Positions 41,193 through 50,122 are shown, counted from the first letter of the stretch. The stretch: DNA of 64,000 bases from Anaerolineales bacterium (GCA_030834895.1 JAUQXA010000059.1:1-64000); one strand, 5' to 3'. Notes: a model not told the origin generated them from the sequence alone. Program-made: numbers and translations.

Positions 41193-41199
41193 TTGATTT

Positions 41200-42030
41200 A
41201 TGAGATACGAAACCCTCCATAACTTGACCCTGCCCAAGATCGGATTCGGCACCTGGACGATTGGTGGTGAAACATCCCCCGACCCGTCGATTGATTCTGC
41301 TTCGATAACCGCCCTGCGTTCCGCGTTGGAGATGGGTTACACCCATTTCGATACCGCCGAATATTATGCCAGCGGACATGCCGAAGAATTGTTGGGACGC
41401 GCCGTACGCGAGACAAAAACGAAGCGTGGGGATTTGTTCATCACTTCAAAAGTCTTGCCCGAACATCTTGACCATGACAATGTGCTCAAATCCTGTGAGA
41501 ACAGTTTGCGCCGACTCGGTATGGATTACATCGACCTGTACCTCATCCACTGGCCCCGCATGGGAATGAATCTTGAGGAGTCCTTCCGCGCGTTGAACAA
41601 CCTTGTCCGCGATGGCAAGGTGAAGCATTTGGGGGTGAGCAACTTCAAACTCAAACTGCTCAAGCAATCACAGATGTATTCCGAAACGCCCATCCTTACA
41701 AATCAAGTCCCATATAGTTTGCCCAATCATACCTATGTCGAAAACGGCGTGATCGAATATTGCCGTCAGAACGACATTCTGGTCACCGCCTATTCACCGG
41801 TGAAATTCCGCAGCATTCGGGTTCACAAGGCTTTGGGGGAGGTCGCCAAAGTTCATGCCGCCACGCCGTTTCAAATTGCGCTGGCATGGCTCGTGACCCA
41901 ACCGCGTGTCATCACCATTCCCATGTCCTTCAATCCAGCGCATATCAAGGAGAATTTCGAGTCGGCGGATATCCATTTGACCGCGGAGGAAATTTCAAAA
42001 CTCGGCAATGCGTGGAAGAAAAGTGAATGA
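41200..42030 (+). CDS. Aldo/keto reductase
   Basis: The 276-residue NADPH-dependent carbonyl reductase has the AKR tetrad: Asp in FDTAEYYASG with the catalytic Tyr, Lys in ITSKVLPEH and His in LYLIHWPRMG. LGVSNFKLKLL and the C-terminal RVITIPMSFNPAHI complete the NADPH site (in most members the last motif is IPKS; here it is IPMS). The substrate is unknown. It overlaps clpS by four bases, so the two share a transcript. Confidence 0.93.
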   Translation: MRYETLHNLTLPKIGFGTWTIGGETSPDPSIDSASITALRSALEMGYTHFDTAEYYASGHAEELLGRAVRETKTKRGDLFITSKVLPEHLDHDNVLKSCENSLRRLGMDYIDLYLIHWPRMGMNLEESFRALNNLVRDGKVKHLGVSNFKLKLLKQSQMYSETPILTNQVPYSLPNHTYVENGVIEYCRQNDILVTAYSPVKFRSIRVHKALGEVAKVHAATPFQIALAWLVTQPRVITIPMSFNPAHIKENFESADIHLTAEEISKLGNAWKKSE

Positions 42031-42332
42031 ATCTGCAAGTCACACCTGAGATCGAGATCACCAAAGAAACCAAGACTGAACTCGAACCGCTCTACCGTGT
42101 CATCATCCACAACGATGACGTCACACCGATGGATTTTGTCGTCCACGTACTGACCTCGATCTTCCTCCTCTTGGAACCCGATGCATTAGAAGTGATGTTG
42201 ACCGCGCACTTCAAGGGGATCGCGTATGTCCAAACCCTGCCCAAGGCTGAGGCGCAGAAGCGCATCAACAAGGCGCACTTTGCCGCAGGGCTGGAAGGGT
42301 ATCCCCTGCATTTTTCGATGGAACCCGAATAG
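42027..42332 (+). CDS. clpS: ATP-dependent Clp protease adaptor ClpS
   Basis: The 101-residue product has the ClpS signature LYRVIIHNDDVTPMDFVV, including the NDD and TPMxFV residues that form the N-degron pocket, and a C-terminal AEAQKRINKAHFAA helix. ClpS delivers N-end-rule substrates to ClpA or ClpC. Neither clpA nor clpP lies in the window. ATG overlaps the stop of the reductase gene (ATGA). Confidence 0.9.
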   Translation: MNLQVTPEIEITKETKTELEPLYRVIIHNDDVTPMDFVVHVLTSIFLLLEPDALEVMLTAHFKGIAYVQTLPKAEAQKRINKAHFAAGLEGYPLHFSMEPE

Positions 42333-42437
42333 TTTTTGTATTTGCGACTTCAGTCGCACTCACGGAATTTGGCAATTGCATGGGAACCAAATGTAAGATA
42401 TAGTTGCACGAATTTATTTGAAACTGGAGAAATTTTC

Positions 42438-43034
42438 ATGGCAGGCATGACTCGCGGAAAAGGTCTGCTCGAACCAATGCTCGCAGACCTGCGCGCACAA
42501 CGAGCAAATAAACTCATCCCCTCAACATTACGCACGGGACGCATCCTCGATATTGGCTGCGGCTCATATCCCTACTTTTTGGCGCACACCTCATTTGCGG
42601 AGAAATTTGCAATTGACCAATTGCCACTTCCCCAACAGACCGCATCTGAACTGAAAATTGAAAGCTTCACCCTCGACCTGGAAATCGAACCACACCTTCC
42701 CTTCGAGGACAATTACTTTGATGCCGTCACCCTGCTTGCAGTGGTGGAACATCTCGATCCTTCGCTGATGGCGAAACTGTTCAAGGAAGTCTATCGCGTG
42801 CTGAAACCTGGCGGCATGGTCATACTCACCACACCCGCAGCCTGGTCGGATGGACTGCTCAAGTTCATGGCAGGTGTCAACCTTGTCAGCGCGGAGGAAA
42901 TCCACGAGCACGCCTACGCCTACACCCTTCCGCTCCTTGGCTGGTATTTCGGTCAGGCGGGCTTCGAGATGACCAAGGTCAAATTCGGTTACTTCGAGTT
43001 CATGCTCAACATGTGGGCGACCGCGCAAAAATAA
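42438..43034 (+). CDS. Class I SAM-dependent methyltransferase
   Basis: The 198-residue product has the SAM motif I ILDIGCGSYPYFL, an acidic loop after beta 2, LPFEDNYFDAVTLLAVVEHL (motifs II/III) and EVYRVLKPGGMVILTTP. It belongs to the broad Methyltransf_11 group; the acceptor is unknown. ATG 42438 follows ggag by eight bases. It is the first of four close-packed plus-strand genes (methyltransferase, acyltransferase, flippase-like, methyltransferase) that look like an envelope-lipid unit. Confidence 0.85.
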   Translation: MAGMTRGKGLLEPMLADLRAQRANKLIPSTLRTGRILDIGCGSYPYFLAHTSFAEKFAIDQLPLPQQTASELKIESFTLDLEIEPHLPFEDNYFDAVTLLAVVEHLDPSLMAKLFKEVYRVLKPGGMVILTTPAAWSDGLLKFMAGVNLVSAEEIHEHAYAYTLPLLGWYFGQAGFEMTKVKFGYFEFMLNMWATAQK

Positions 43035-43915
43035 ATTTGGACGGACTGCAAACCCTTACCCAAATCAACCTCGACGACCTTGTCTCGTCTTTTGGCTGGC
43101 AGGACCAGCCTTTTCTTGCGCACGCCCTAAGGTGGGTTTTTCGTCAGCCCGCGCAGACCTTTGCAAAAATCATGCTGGAATTTGATACCGCGATAGGGGA
43201 GCGCGGACTCGTCGAAGCGGCGCGGCGGACCGAAAAACGGTTTGTCCGTGACGTGCGTGTTTTTGGACTCAGCCGTCTGCCTGATTCTCCCTTCCTGGCT
43301 TTGTCCAACCACCCAGGCATGACCGACACGCTGGCTCTATTTGCCGCCCTCAACCGTCCCGACCTGAAAATCATCGCGTTGGATCGCCCCTTTTTGATGG
43401 CGCTCCCCAACATGAGCAGGCAGTTGTTCTTTGTCCACGATGACCCTACTTCGCGGATGAAGCTGGTTCGCCAAGTCAGCGGACATTTACGAAATGGCGG
43501 CTCGGCATTGACCTTCCCTGCTGGCGAGATCGAGCCTGACCCGGATGTTTACCCTGGCGCGTTGGATTCCCTGCAAAAGTGGACTGACAGCGTGGGTGTC
43601 TTTGTCCGCATGGCGCCTGAGATGGTGATTCTGCCTGTCCTGGTGCGCAATGTCATCTGGAACAAGACCGCCAATCATCCTCTTCTCAAAATCAAAAAGA
43701 CGAGGGAGGAAAGAGAAAAACTCGCCGCTGCTTTGCAACTGCTGGCGATGGTGATGTGGAACGCCAAGCCCGTGACTGTCACTGTGCAAATCGGCAACGC
43801 CGTTGATCCGAAGAAACTCGGTACAAATACTCAAGTCATTCATCGAGCCGTGTTGGACGAGATAAAATCCCTGATCGAGAATCCGCCGCAGGGCGAAGGG
43901 GTGAGTGTGTTGTGA
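43013..43915 (+). CDS. Lysophospholipid-type acyltransferase (PlsC-like)
   Basis: The 300-residue product has the acyltransferase motif NHPGMTD (the H-x4-D catalytic pair) at about residue 102, and ALTFPAGEIEPDP in the position of the FPEGTRS motif, followed by VFVRMAPEMVILPVLV. It probably transfers an acyl group to a glycerolipid or glycolipid at the membrane. GTG 43013 overlaps the upstream gene by 22 bases; TTG 43037 would be an alternative. It ends overlapping the next start codon. Confidence 0.8.
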   Translation: MGDRAKINLDGLQTLTQINLDDLVSSFGWQDQPFLAHALRWVFRQPAQTFAKIMLEFDTAIGERGLVEAARRTEKRFVRDVRVFGLSRLPDSPFLALSNHPGMTDTLALFAALNRPDLKIIALDRPFLMALPNMSRQLFFVHDDPTSRMKLVRQVSGHLRNGGSALTFPAGEIEPDPDVYPGALDSLQKWTDSVGVFVRMAPEMVILPVLVRNVIWNKTANHPLLKIKKTREEREKLAAALQLLAMVMWNAKPVTVTVQIGNAVDPKKLGTNTQVIHRAVLDEIKSLIENPPQGEGVSVL

Positions 43916-44883
43916 AAAAGAGTCTCTGGCAAAAGGCAAGACCCCTCCTCACGTATTCCTTGCTTGCTGCTCTGCTTTACTTTGCCTTGCGCAACGCTCC
44001 GCTGACCGAAATATGGGAAACGCTTCGCAAGTTGCGGTTTTGGCAGATTCTCGTGTTGACTGGTTTGAATGCCTTGATTTATGTCCTCATCAGCCTACGC
44101 TGGTGGTTGATCGTTCGCTCTGAAAAGAGGGATGTTTCATTCCTGCCTTTGCTTGCCACACGGGTGGCTGTGTTTGGGGTGAGTTATTTCACATTTGGAC
44201 CGCAGGTGGGCGGAGAACCACTCCAGGTGCTGTATTTGCAACGCAACTATGGCATGACCTACACCCGTGCCACGTCCACCGTGGTGATGGATAAACTACT
44301 GGAATTTCTGGCAAATTTTGTTCTGCTCGTTTTCGGTCTGACAGCAATCATTCAAGCGGGGATTTTTTCCGCGAGCGGAAGCGGTTCAATGATCAGTCTC
44401 GGCGGATTGGTCTTGCTGTTGCTTTTTCCACCTGTTCATATTTTGCTGATGTACCGCGGAATTTATCCTGTCTCGGCGCTGTTAAGAAAATTTTCCAACA
44501 ACAAATTTGTGCGCTTTGTCGCGGCGTCGGAGCGCATGGCTGGAACGTTTTGCCGCCGCCATTTGAAGGCATTGCTTTCGGCGATTGTTGTTTCCATGCT
44601 TGCGGCGTTGAGTATGTTGGGCGAATTCTTTTTTATCGTTGAAACTCTTAACATTGACCTGTCATTCTGGCAGACCATTGCCGCATGGACTGGGGGGTGG
44701 CTGGCATTCCTCGTACCAGTGCCAGGTGGTGTGGGCGCATTCGAAGCCAGTCAAGTGTTTGTGTTGGGTGAGTTTGGTGTTTCAGCGGTTTCTGCAATTG
44801 GCATAACCCTGCTTGTCCGCGCCCAGGATTTGTTGCTTGGCGGAGTCGGGTTGTTGATTGCGGGACGCGGAGTCAAACAGTAA
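43912..44883 (+). CDS. Flippase-like integral membrane protein (LPG synthase TM domain family)
   Basis: The 323-residue protein has about eight spans and the lysylphosphatidylglycerol synthase transmembrane-domain pattern: ISLRWWLIVRSE, FTFGPQVGGEPLQVLYLQR, TVVMDKLLEFLANF and VPVPGGVGAFEAS. Relatives flip or export lipids such as MprF products. GTG 43912 overlaps the acyltransferase stop (GTGA), so they are coupled. The neighbours suggest transport of a modified lipid. Confidence 0.87.
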   Translation: MKKSLWQKARPLLTYSLLAALLYFALRNAPLTEIWETLRKLRFWQILVLTGLNALIYVLISLRWWLIVRSEKRDVSFLPLLATRVAVFGVSYFTFGPQVGGEPLQVLYLQRNYGMTYTRATSTVVMDKLLEFLANFVLLVFGLTAIIQAGIFSASGSGSMISLGGLVLLLLFPPVHILLMYRGIYPVSALLRKFSNNKFVRFVAASERMAGTFCRRHLKALLSAIVVSMLAALSMLGEFFFIVETLNIDLSFWQTIAAWTGGWLAFLVPVPGGVGAFEASQVFVLGEFGVSAVSAIGITLLVRAQDLLLGGVGLLIAGRGVKQ

Positions 44884-44887
44884 ATTT

Positions 44888-44918
44888 GCTCTGTCGAGGG
44901 CTTAGCCCCCGACAGAGC
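44888..44918. repeat. Hairpin with GGGCTTAGCCCC core
   Basis: gctctgtcg and cgacagagc are perfect arms around agggcttagccccc. The core matches the hairpin at 17673-17711 while the outer stem differs in a compensated way. Confidence 0.7.
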
Positions 44919-44925
44919 GGAAGAG

Positions 44926-45810
44926 ATGAATATGGAATATTCCTTCCCTCATTACCTGCTCTCGAAACAAAGCGTGGATGACCGCGCCCTCAATCGTCAT
45001 GTCCTCGACGCGTTGAAAGCCAACCTGCCCGACCAGCCGACTCGAATCATCGAAGTGGGGGCGGGGATTGGGACGATGCTTGCGCGGCTTCTTCGCTGGG
45101 AGGTGGTGACGAAAGCCGACTACATCCTCGTGGATGAGATGGCGGAGAACATTCAAACGGCTTGGGATTGGATTCCGCTTTGGGCGGGTGAATCAGGCTT
45201 GAGCGTGGAGCGAAGCGGAGAGAATCAACTGCGGGTCTTCGACCAGACTCGCGAGGTCCGAATCCGCCTTGAGCGTGCAGACGTCTTCGATTTCATCCAA
45301 AAAAATAAAGAGCCTGCCGATTTGCTCATCGCCCATGCCTTTTTGGATTTGCTGCCCATGCCCGAAAGTATGCCGAAGCTGCTTGCGCTGACCAAATCTC
45401 TGGCGTGGCTGACGATTAACTTCGACGGCGTGACTTCGCTGGAGCCGACGATTGATGCGGCGCTGGATGAGCGTATCGAGCGGCTGTATCACGCGACGAT
45501 GGACTCGCGCGCGACGGGCGGCGACAGCCGCGCGGGACGGCATTTGTTCGGTCACTTGCGTGAGGCAGGCGCGGACGTGCTGGCAGCGGGTGCGTCAGAT
45601 TGGGTGGTGCATTCGGTGAACGGGAAATACCCTGATGACGAAGAGTACTTTCTGCATTTCATTTTGCACTTCTTCGAAGAGTCACTGACGGGTCACGCGG
45701 AGTTGAATGCGGCTGAGTTTGCCGATTGGCTGCAAAAACGCCGCGCTCAAATCGAACGCGGCGAACTGGTTTACATTGCCCATCAGATGGATTTTTTGGC
45801 GAGAGTCTAA
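44926..45810 (+). CDS. SAM-dependent methyltransferase-like protein
   Basis: The 294-residue product has an N-terminal Rossmann methyltransferase region with IIEVGAGIGTMLARLL (motif I) and DYILVDEMAENI, then ADLLIAHAFLDLLPMP in the motif II position. The second half (about 150-290) is helical without a motif I can name. The substrate is unknown. It overlaps the stop codon of the convergent MFS gene by four bases, so no terminator separates them. Confidence 0.75.
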   Translation: MNMEYSFPHYLLSKQSVDDRALNRHVLDALKANLPDQPTRIIEVGAGIGTMLARLLRWEVVTKADYILVDEMAENIQTAWDWIPLWAGESGLSVERSGENQLRVFDQTREVRIRLERADVFDFIQKNKEPADLLIAHAFLDLLPMPESMPKLLALTKSLAWLTINFDGVTSLEPTIDAALDERIERLYHATMDSRATGGDSRAGRHLFGHLREAGADVLAAGASDWVVHSVNGKYPDDEEYFLHFILHFFEESLTGHAELNAAEFADWLQKRRAQIERGELVYIAHQMDFLARV

Positions 45811-47054
45811 TCCGCAGGCACGCCAGCAAGCGTTGGTTCGTCGCCGTTATAGTTTATTAATTGGGGAAATTTCCAGGCGACAAATCCCAGCCCAAGGATA
45901 CAGCCAATTCCGCCGCTGATAATTGCGAACGGCACGCCGAACGCCGCCGCGACCAGCCCCGCCTCCACTTCACCCAGTTGGGGACCGCCCTGAAAGAAGA
46001 TTTGGTTGACGCTGGTCATGCGTCCGCGGATGTGGTCGGGGGTATGCAACTGGCGGATGGTGTTGCGGATGATGGTGCTGACCGTGTCTCCCGCGCCGAC
46101 GAAGAATAGTGCGATCATCGCGACGGCGAATGTCCCACTGACGCCAAAGAGAATGGTCGCCATACCGAAGACAAAGACCGAGCCGAAGAAAAGAAATCCC
46201 TGCTTACGAAGTGTTGGAAACTGCGACACGACGATGCCAATGGTGACCGAGCCAATGGCTTCCGCCGAGGTCAGCCACGCAAAACCCGTTTTGCCCACGT
46301 TCAAAATGTCACGCGCCACGATGGGGAGCATGGTGTTTGCGGAGGCAAAGAAGGTGGCGATGAAATCCATCAACATGGTGGATGTGATCAAAGGGCGGCT
46401 GAAAATAAAACGAACGCCGTCCCACATTGCGCCCAGGTTAATGCCGCCAGCTTTGTTCAAGTTTTGCGGAACGTCGCCCATCAGGAAAAGTGCCGCAATG
46501 ACCGCCAAAAATGAAATCGAATTCAGCAGGTAGGCGAGTGCCTGTCCGCCTTCTGGAATTAACCCAAAAAGTAGTGGTCCCCCAATTGCGCCGACATTGA
46601 ATGCAACCATGTTCAGGCTGAACGCCGAGGGGAGCACTTCGCGTGGGACAAGGTTTGGGATAAGTGACTGTCTCGCGGGGATATCGAACGCCATCGCAGC
46701 AGCTTGAATCGCCGTCAGCAGATAGATTTGCCAGATGGTGATGTGTCCTGAAAAGGTCAGCACGGCAAGCACAAGGGCTTGCAGGGCAAGGAGGGATTGC
46801 GTGACGAGGATGATCATGCGGCGGTTGTAATTGTCCGCGACCGTGCCGCCGATGATGGAAAACAGAATCACAGGCAGGATGCGCGCCAGACCGATGCCGC
46901 CCAGCGCGAGCGGGTCAGGTTCGCCTGTCAACTCACGAATGTGCCAGTGGATGGCGGCGCTCTGCATCTGTGACCCAGCCACGGAGATCAACAATCCGAG
47001 CCACAGATAGCGATAACGGTAATGTTTTAGTGCGGGGGGAATTTGTAATTTCAA
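45807..47054 (-). CDS. Major facilitator superfamily transporter (DHA3/enterobactin-exporter-like)
   Basis: The 415-residue transporter has about 12 spans, an N-terminus typical of the DHA3 branch (YRYLWLGLLISVAGSQMQ) and the loop 2-3 motif GGTVADNYNRRM. It is likely an exporter, substrate unknown. The only fitting start is TTG 47054, six bases after the nadE stop; there is no clear Shine-Dalgarno, so it may depend on coupling to nadE. It converges on the methyltransferase gene. Confidence 0.87.
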   Translation of the reverse strand: MKLQIPPALKHYRYRYLWLGLLISVAGSQMQSAAIHWHIRELTGEPDPLALGGIGLARILPVILFSIIGGTVADNYNRRMIILVTQSLLALQALVLAVLTFSGHITIWQIYLLTAIQAAAMAFDIPARQSLIPNLVPREVLPSAFSLNMVAFNVGAIGGPLLFGLIPEGGQALAYLLNSISFLAVIAALFLMGDVPQNLNKAGGINLGAMWDGVRFIFSRPLITSTMLMDFIATFFASANTMLPIVARDILNVGKTGFAWLTSAEAIGSVTIGIVVSQFPTLRKQGFLFFGSVFVFGMATILFGVSGTFAVAMIALFFVGAGDTVSTIIRNTIRQLHTPDHIRGRMTSVNQIFFQGGPQLGEVEAGLVAAAFGVPFAIISGGIGCILGLGFVAWKFPQLINYNGDEPTLAGVPAD

Positions 47055-47060
47055 GGCAGG

Positions 47061-47888
47061 TTATGTGCCCCAGTCTCTCAGATATAAAAAGTCATAGCCG
47101 ACCGTGCGGTTGCTGATCTTGGCGATCGGAGGCAGCATCCGCTTGAACTGGTTGCGGCGGATGCGGGTTGTGACGGCGTTGACAAACTTTTCGTTGAAGC
47201 CGTCTTCGATGGCTTCCTGCGGCGAGTAACGCTGGTCAACCAACAGGTAGAGGAGTTTGTCCACGTCTTCGTAGGTGAAGCCCAATTCGTCTTCATCGGT
47301 TTGACCCGCCCACAAGTCGGCGGACGGGGCTTTGTCGATGATGGAGGCGGGGATATTCATCGCCCGCGAAAGTTGACGCACCTGGGTCTTGTATAAATCG
47401 CCGATGGGGTTGATTGCGCAGGCGGCATCGCCGTACAGGGTGCTATATCCCAGCAGGATCTCAGTCTTGTTGCTGGTGCCAATCACCAGGCCTTTGAAGA
47501 CCTCGCTCTGGTCGTACAGGACGATCATGCGTTCGCGCGCCATGATGTTGCCCATGCGCATCTTCGAGATTTGCGGGTCGAGTTTGAAAAGCGGCTCGAC
47601 CATGTCGGTGATTTCGATGGTCTTGCTGGGGATGCCAAGCTGGTCGATCAGCAATTGTGCGTCGTCAAGCGAGTCTTTGCTGGAGCCTTTGTATGGCATC
47701 CGCACCGCGAGGACGTTGCCCTTGCCCAATGCTTCGACAGCCAACACGCACGACAGCGCCGAGTCGATTCCACCCGAAAGCCCAATCACCGCGCGGGACA
47801 TTCCCACCCGCGTGATTTCGGATTTGATGAAGCCCGTCAGTATCTCACGGGCAAGGTCGGTGTTGATGGAAAGGTTGATGTCAATCAC
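47061..47888 (-). CDS. nadE: NAD synthetase, synthetase subunit
   Basis: It amidates deamido-NAD to NAD with ATP. The 275-residue product has the ATP-pyrophosphatase P-loop GLSGGIDSALS (about 36-46), VRMPYKGSS, and LGTSNKTEILLGY-like GTSNKTEILLGYSTLYGD, then KAPSADLWAGQTDEDELG for deamido-NAD binding. It covers only the synthetase half; the glutaminase half is encoded just upstream and overlaps by eight bases. GTG 47888 is the start. Confidence 0.95.
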   Translation of the reverse strand: MIDINLSINTDLAREILTGFIKSEITRVGMSRAVIGLSGGIDSALSCVLAVEALGKGNVLAVRMPYKGSSKDSLDDAQLLIDQLGIPSKTIEITDMVEPLFKLDPQISKMRMGNIMARERMIVLYDQSEVFKGLVIGTSNKTEILLGYSTLYGDAACAINPIGDLYKTQVRQLSRAMNIPASIIDKAPSADLWAGQTDEDELGFTYEDVDKLLYLLVDQRYSPQEAIEDGFNEKFVNAVTTRIRRNQFKRMLPPIAKISNRTVGYDFLYLRDWGT

Positions 47889-48732
47889 GGGAAAGTATCC
47901 TGTCCAGTTCGTTCCTAACCAGCGCAGTCCGCTCGTCGCGCAGGAGCGGCAGGCGGGCGCGGGTGCGGCGGAGTTGGTTCAAGTCCATTTGGGCATAGAC
48001 GATGGCTTCCTCGTTGTAGGGGCCGTGAGCAATCTCTTCGCCATTGGGGTCAAAAGCAGTAGCGCCGCCCCAGAAGTGCAGACCGTCTTCATAGCCCACA
48101 CGGTTGGCATGTGTCACGAAGGATGTGAACATGCTGGCATAGGCTTTGGTGACCCGTTCCACCCAACGGGCGGATTCGAGCTTGTCTTTGTCGTTCAATC
48201 CTCGACCAGGCGAGGCGGAGGAGAAGAGCATGATGTCCGCGCCATCGAGCCAGAGAAGGTAGGGCGGGGAGGCGTGCCAGAAGTCCTCGCAGATCAGCAT
48301 GCCCGCGCGCCCAAAGCGGGTATGGAAAGCGCGGACGGAGTCGCCCCACGCGAAGAAACGTCCCTCGTCGAAGAGTCCGTAGGTGGGGAGGTAAACCTTG
48401 TGGTGTACGTGGATGGTCTTTCCACCCGAAAGATAGGCGGAGGCGATGAAGAAGCGGTGACGGGAGTCCTCATCCACGAAGCCAACGACCAGGTCAAGGT
48501 CATTGCTCGCTTTGAGCAAATGCTTGAAGACGGGGTCATCCTCCGTCGGCTTGTGTGCCGCCGAGGCGACCAAATCCTGCAAGACATAACCCGTCAGCGA
48601 AAGTTCGGGGAAGACGAGCAAATCCGCCTTTTTGGATTTTGCCTGCTGAATGTAATCCATGTGCTTGGCAAGATTGGCTTCCACATCTCCCAGTTTGGTG
48701 TTGATTTGGGCAAGGGCAAGATTGAGTTTCAT
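47881..48732 (-). CDS. Glutaminase (nitrilase-fold) partner of NAD synthetase
   Basis: The 283-residue carbon-nitrogen hydrolase has the Glu-Lys-Cys triad: Glu in VFPELSLTGYVLQD, Lys in HHKVYLPTYGLFDE and Cys in LICEDFWH. These sequences match the N-terminal glutamine-amidotransferase domain of glutamine-dependent NAD synthetases more than general nitrilases. Its stop overlaps the nadE start by eight bases, so the two chains are made together and probably form one ammonia-channelling complex. In most bacteria with this type of enzyme the two domains are fused. Confidence 0.9.
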   Translation of the reverse strand: MKLNLALAQINTKLGDVEANLAKHMDYIQQAKSKKADLLVFPELSLTGYVLQDLVASAAHKPTEDDPVFKHLLKASNDLDLVVGFVDEDSRHRFFIASAYLSGGKTIHVHHKVYLPTYGLFDEGRFFAWGDSVRAFHTRFGRAGMLICEDFWHASPPYLLWLDGADIMLFSSASPGRGLNDKDKLESARWVERVTKAYASMFTSFVTHANRVGYEDGLHFWGGATAFDPNGEEIAHGPYNEEAIVYAQMDLNQLRRTRARLPLLRDERTALVRNELDRILSRD

Positions 48733-48759
48733 CCCGCGAATCTTACCACTAAAGCAAAA

Positions 48760-48797
48760 AGACCTGACAGATTTTCACAGAGCGACCTGTCAGGTCT
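48760..48797. terminator. Hairpin between the 48797 gene and the NAD synthetase unit
   Basis: The arms agacctgacag and ctgtcaggtct are perfect 11-base complements with a 16-base loop and an A tract on the left, so on the minus strand a T run follows the hairpin. It ends the transcript of the gene at 48797. Confidence 0.85.
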
Positions 48798-49327
48798 CAC
48801 TTGATAATAAACCGTCTTTTGAAACCCTTGTCTGTATTCCAATAGGACACGCCCTTGGTAGAACCCTTTGCGCCCAAAAGTAACCACGTGCCGGCAGGTA
48901 CTTCAAAGGGACTTTCATGTTCCGGACTCTGGATCAATTGAGACTGCCGCAACTTCTTTGCCCAAACGCCAACCGCGTTGTAGTAAGGCTTGCAGCCCAG
49001 TGACATCAAATGCTTTTCACCCCTGTTGGGTTTCCAGTTCGGGTCGTCCCATTCACGGTACATGTCAGCAAAATGGTCGGGAGCAACGGGCCAGTGAGGG
49101 TAGTCGTACAGGTTTTTTCTTTTCCGCCAACCGGCAGAAAAGCAGATCATATATCCGGCGGTGGCAATATGAGTGTCATTCTCGTAGTACATTTTGAGAG
49201 GCGCTTCTTCGGGCGGAAGTTCACGCGCAAGGAAGACATATTTCCTGCGCTCGAAATATCGGAAACCGTTTTCGAGGAATTCCTGCTCGGACCAGTCTCT
49301 TTGTTGAAGGACCCGGTCTTTTTCCAA
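48797..49327 (-). CDS. Hypothetical protein, unknown function
   Basis: The 176-residue product is soluble and rich in aromatic residues (GFRYFERRKYVF, YPHWPVAPDHFADMYREW, PAGTWLLLGAKGS). I recognise no domain. The start is TTG 49327, two bases after the stop of the membrane protein gene at 49329; without a good ribosome-binding site it probably relies on coupling. Its stop codon touches the terminator hairpin. Confidence 0.65.
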   Translation of the reverse strand: MEKDRVLQQRDWSEQEFLENGFRYFERRKYVFLARELPPEEAPLKMYYENDTHIATAGYMICFSAGWRKRKNLYDYPHWPVAPDHFADMYREWDDPNWKPNRGEKHLMSLGCKPYYNAVGVWAKKLRQSQLIQSPEHESPFEVPAGTWLLLGAKGSTKGVSYWNTDKGFKRRFIIK

Positions 49328-49328
49328 G

Positions 49329-49736
49329 TTAATTTTCTTCGACTTTGCCGAATAATTTTTGTTTCTCGAAATACGGTTTGAGGACCAGGTAACTTCCCAG
49401 AACGATCAGGAATACCGCGCCGTCGATGCCTTTAACGCCGGCAAATTCCAGTCCGCCACCGATGATCGAGAGGATGCCGAGGAAGGTGGTGAAACCGCTC
49501 ATACGGATGCCGTTGAAATACCGCACTGCGTTCAATCCAAGCAGGATCAACCCAACGCCAATGGACCACGCACCGCCTTTGACCAGGCTGTCGGGTACGA
49601 AAAAGAATCCGCCGAGCATGATAAGGAAACACCCCCAGGCAGCTGTTTCCAGGTTCTTGTTCAAGGCGGCTTTTTGAGGGTCGATACGAGTCTCGTTTTT
49701 CTTTTCCTCTCCGGGATTTGAAGTTGCTTCGTTCAT
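49329..49736 (-). CDS. Small membrane protein, unknown function
   Basis: The 135-residue product has a charged N-terminus (MNEATSNPGEEKKNETR) and four hydrophobic spans (about 35-50, 58-75, 85-103 and 106-122). The pattern WGCFLIMLGGFFFVPDSL, then WSIGVGLILLGLNAVRYF, resembles small DUF-type membrane proteins with paired helices. No function is assigned. ATG 49736 follows caaggag. It is co-transcribed with the gene at 48797. Confidence 0.75.
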   Translation of the reverse strand: MNEATSNPGEEKKNETRIDPQKAALNKNLETAAWGCFLIMLGGFFFVPDSLVKGGAWSIGVGLILLGLNAVRYFNGIRMSGFTTFLGILSIIGGGLEFAGVKGIDGAVFLIVLGSYLVLKPYFEKQKLFGKVEEN

Positions 49737-49874
49737 TTTTATTCTCCTTGAATTTACGAATACTTCAGTGCAGCCTCTTTGCAGTTGTTTCAATTGTTAA
49801 TTCATTGTAGCACTTTGAAACTTGATTTCAACGGTGGAAACAAAAATGCGCCCTTATGGACGCATTTCACTCTG

Positions 49875-49961
49875 CGGGGAGGGAGGGATTCGAACCCTCG
49901 GTGGACCGGAGCCCACAACGGTTTTCGAGACCGTCCCATTCAACCACTCTGGCACCTCCCC
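49875..49961 (-). tRNA. tRNA-Ser (anticodon CGA)
   Basis: An 87-base class II tRNA on the minus strand. The acceptor GGGGAGG pairs with CCTCCCC, followed by discriminator G. The anticodon stem ACGGT/ACCGT holds the loop CTCGAAA with CGA at 49925-49927. A long variable arm (GTGGGCTCCGGTCCAC) and a GGTTCGAATCC T-arm are clear. CCA is not encoded. It reads the UCG serine codon. Confidence 0.97.
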
Positions 49962-50122
49962 AGTGCGCGGCAGATTATAACCGAAAAATTCGTTCGTCCT
50001 GAGCATCACTCCCTCGCACTGCCCGCCAGGGCAAGTGTGCACCTGCGCTGCAAGTGCAGGTGAGTCGAAGGACAGTTTATCGCGAAAACCCACGTTCCGA
50101 CTGCGCTCAACGCGAAGCGATT

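Larger units (their letters stand above)
40651..41199. other. Spacer with a decayed NERD gene
   Basis: This 549-base stretch has no intact gene. The recognisable part is the NERD pseudogene at 40809-41011. The rest shows no similarity I can name until the promoter of the aldo/keto reductase at its right end. Confidence 0.6.

Noticed and set aside
47389..48804. 471-codon plus-strand open frame across nadE and its glutaminase
   Set aside because: It crosses two recognised minus-strand genes in antisense and has no recognisable motif.
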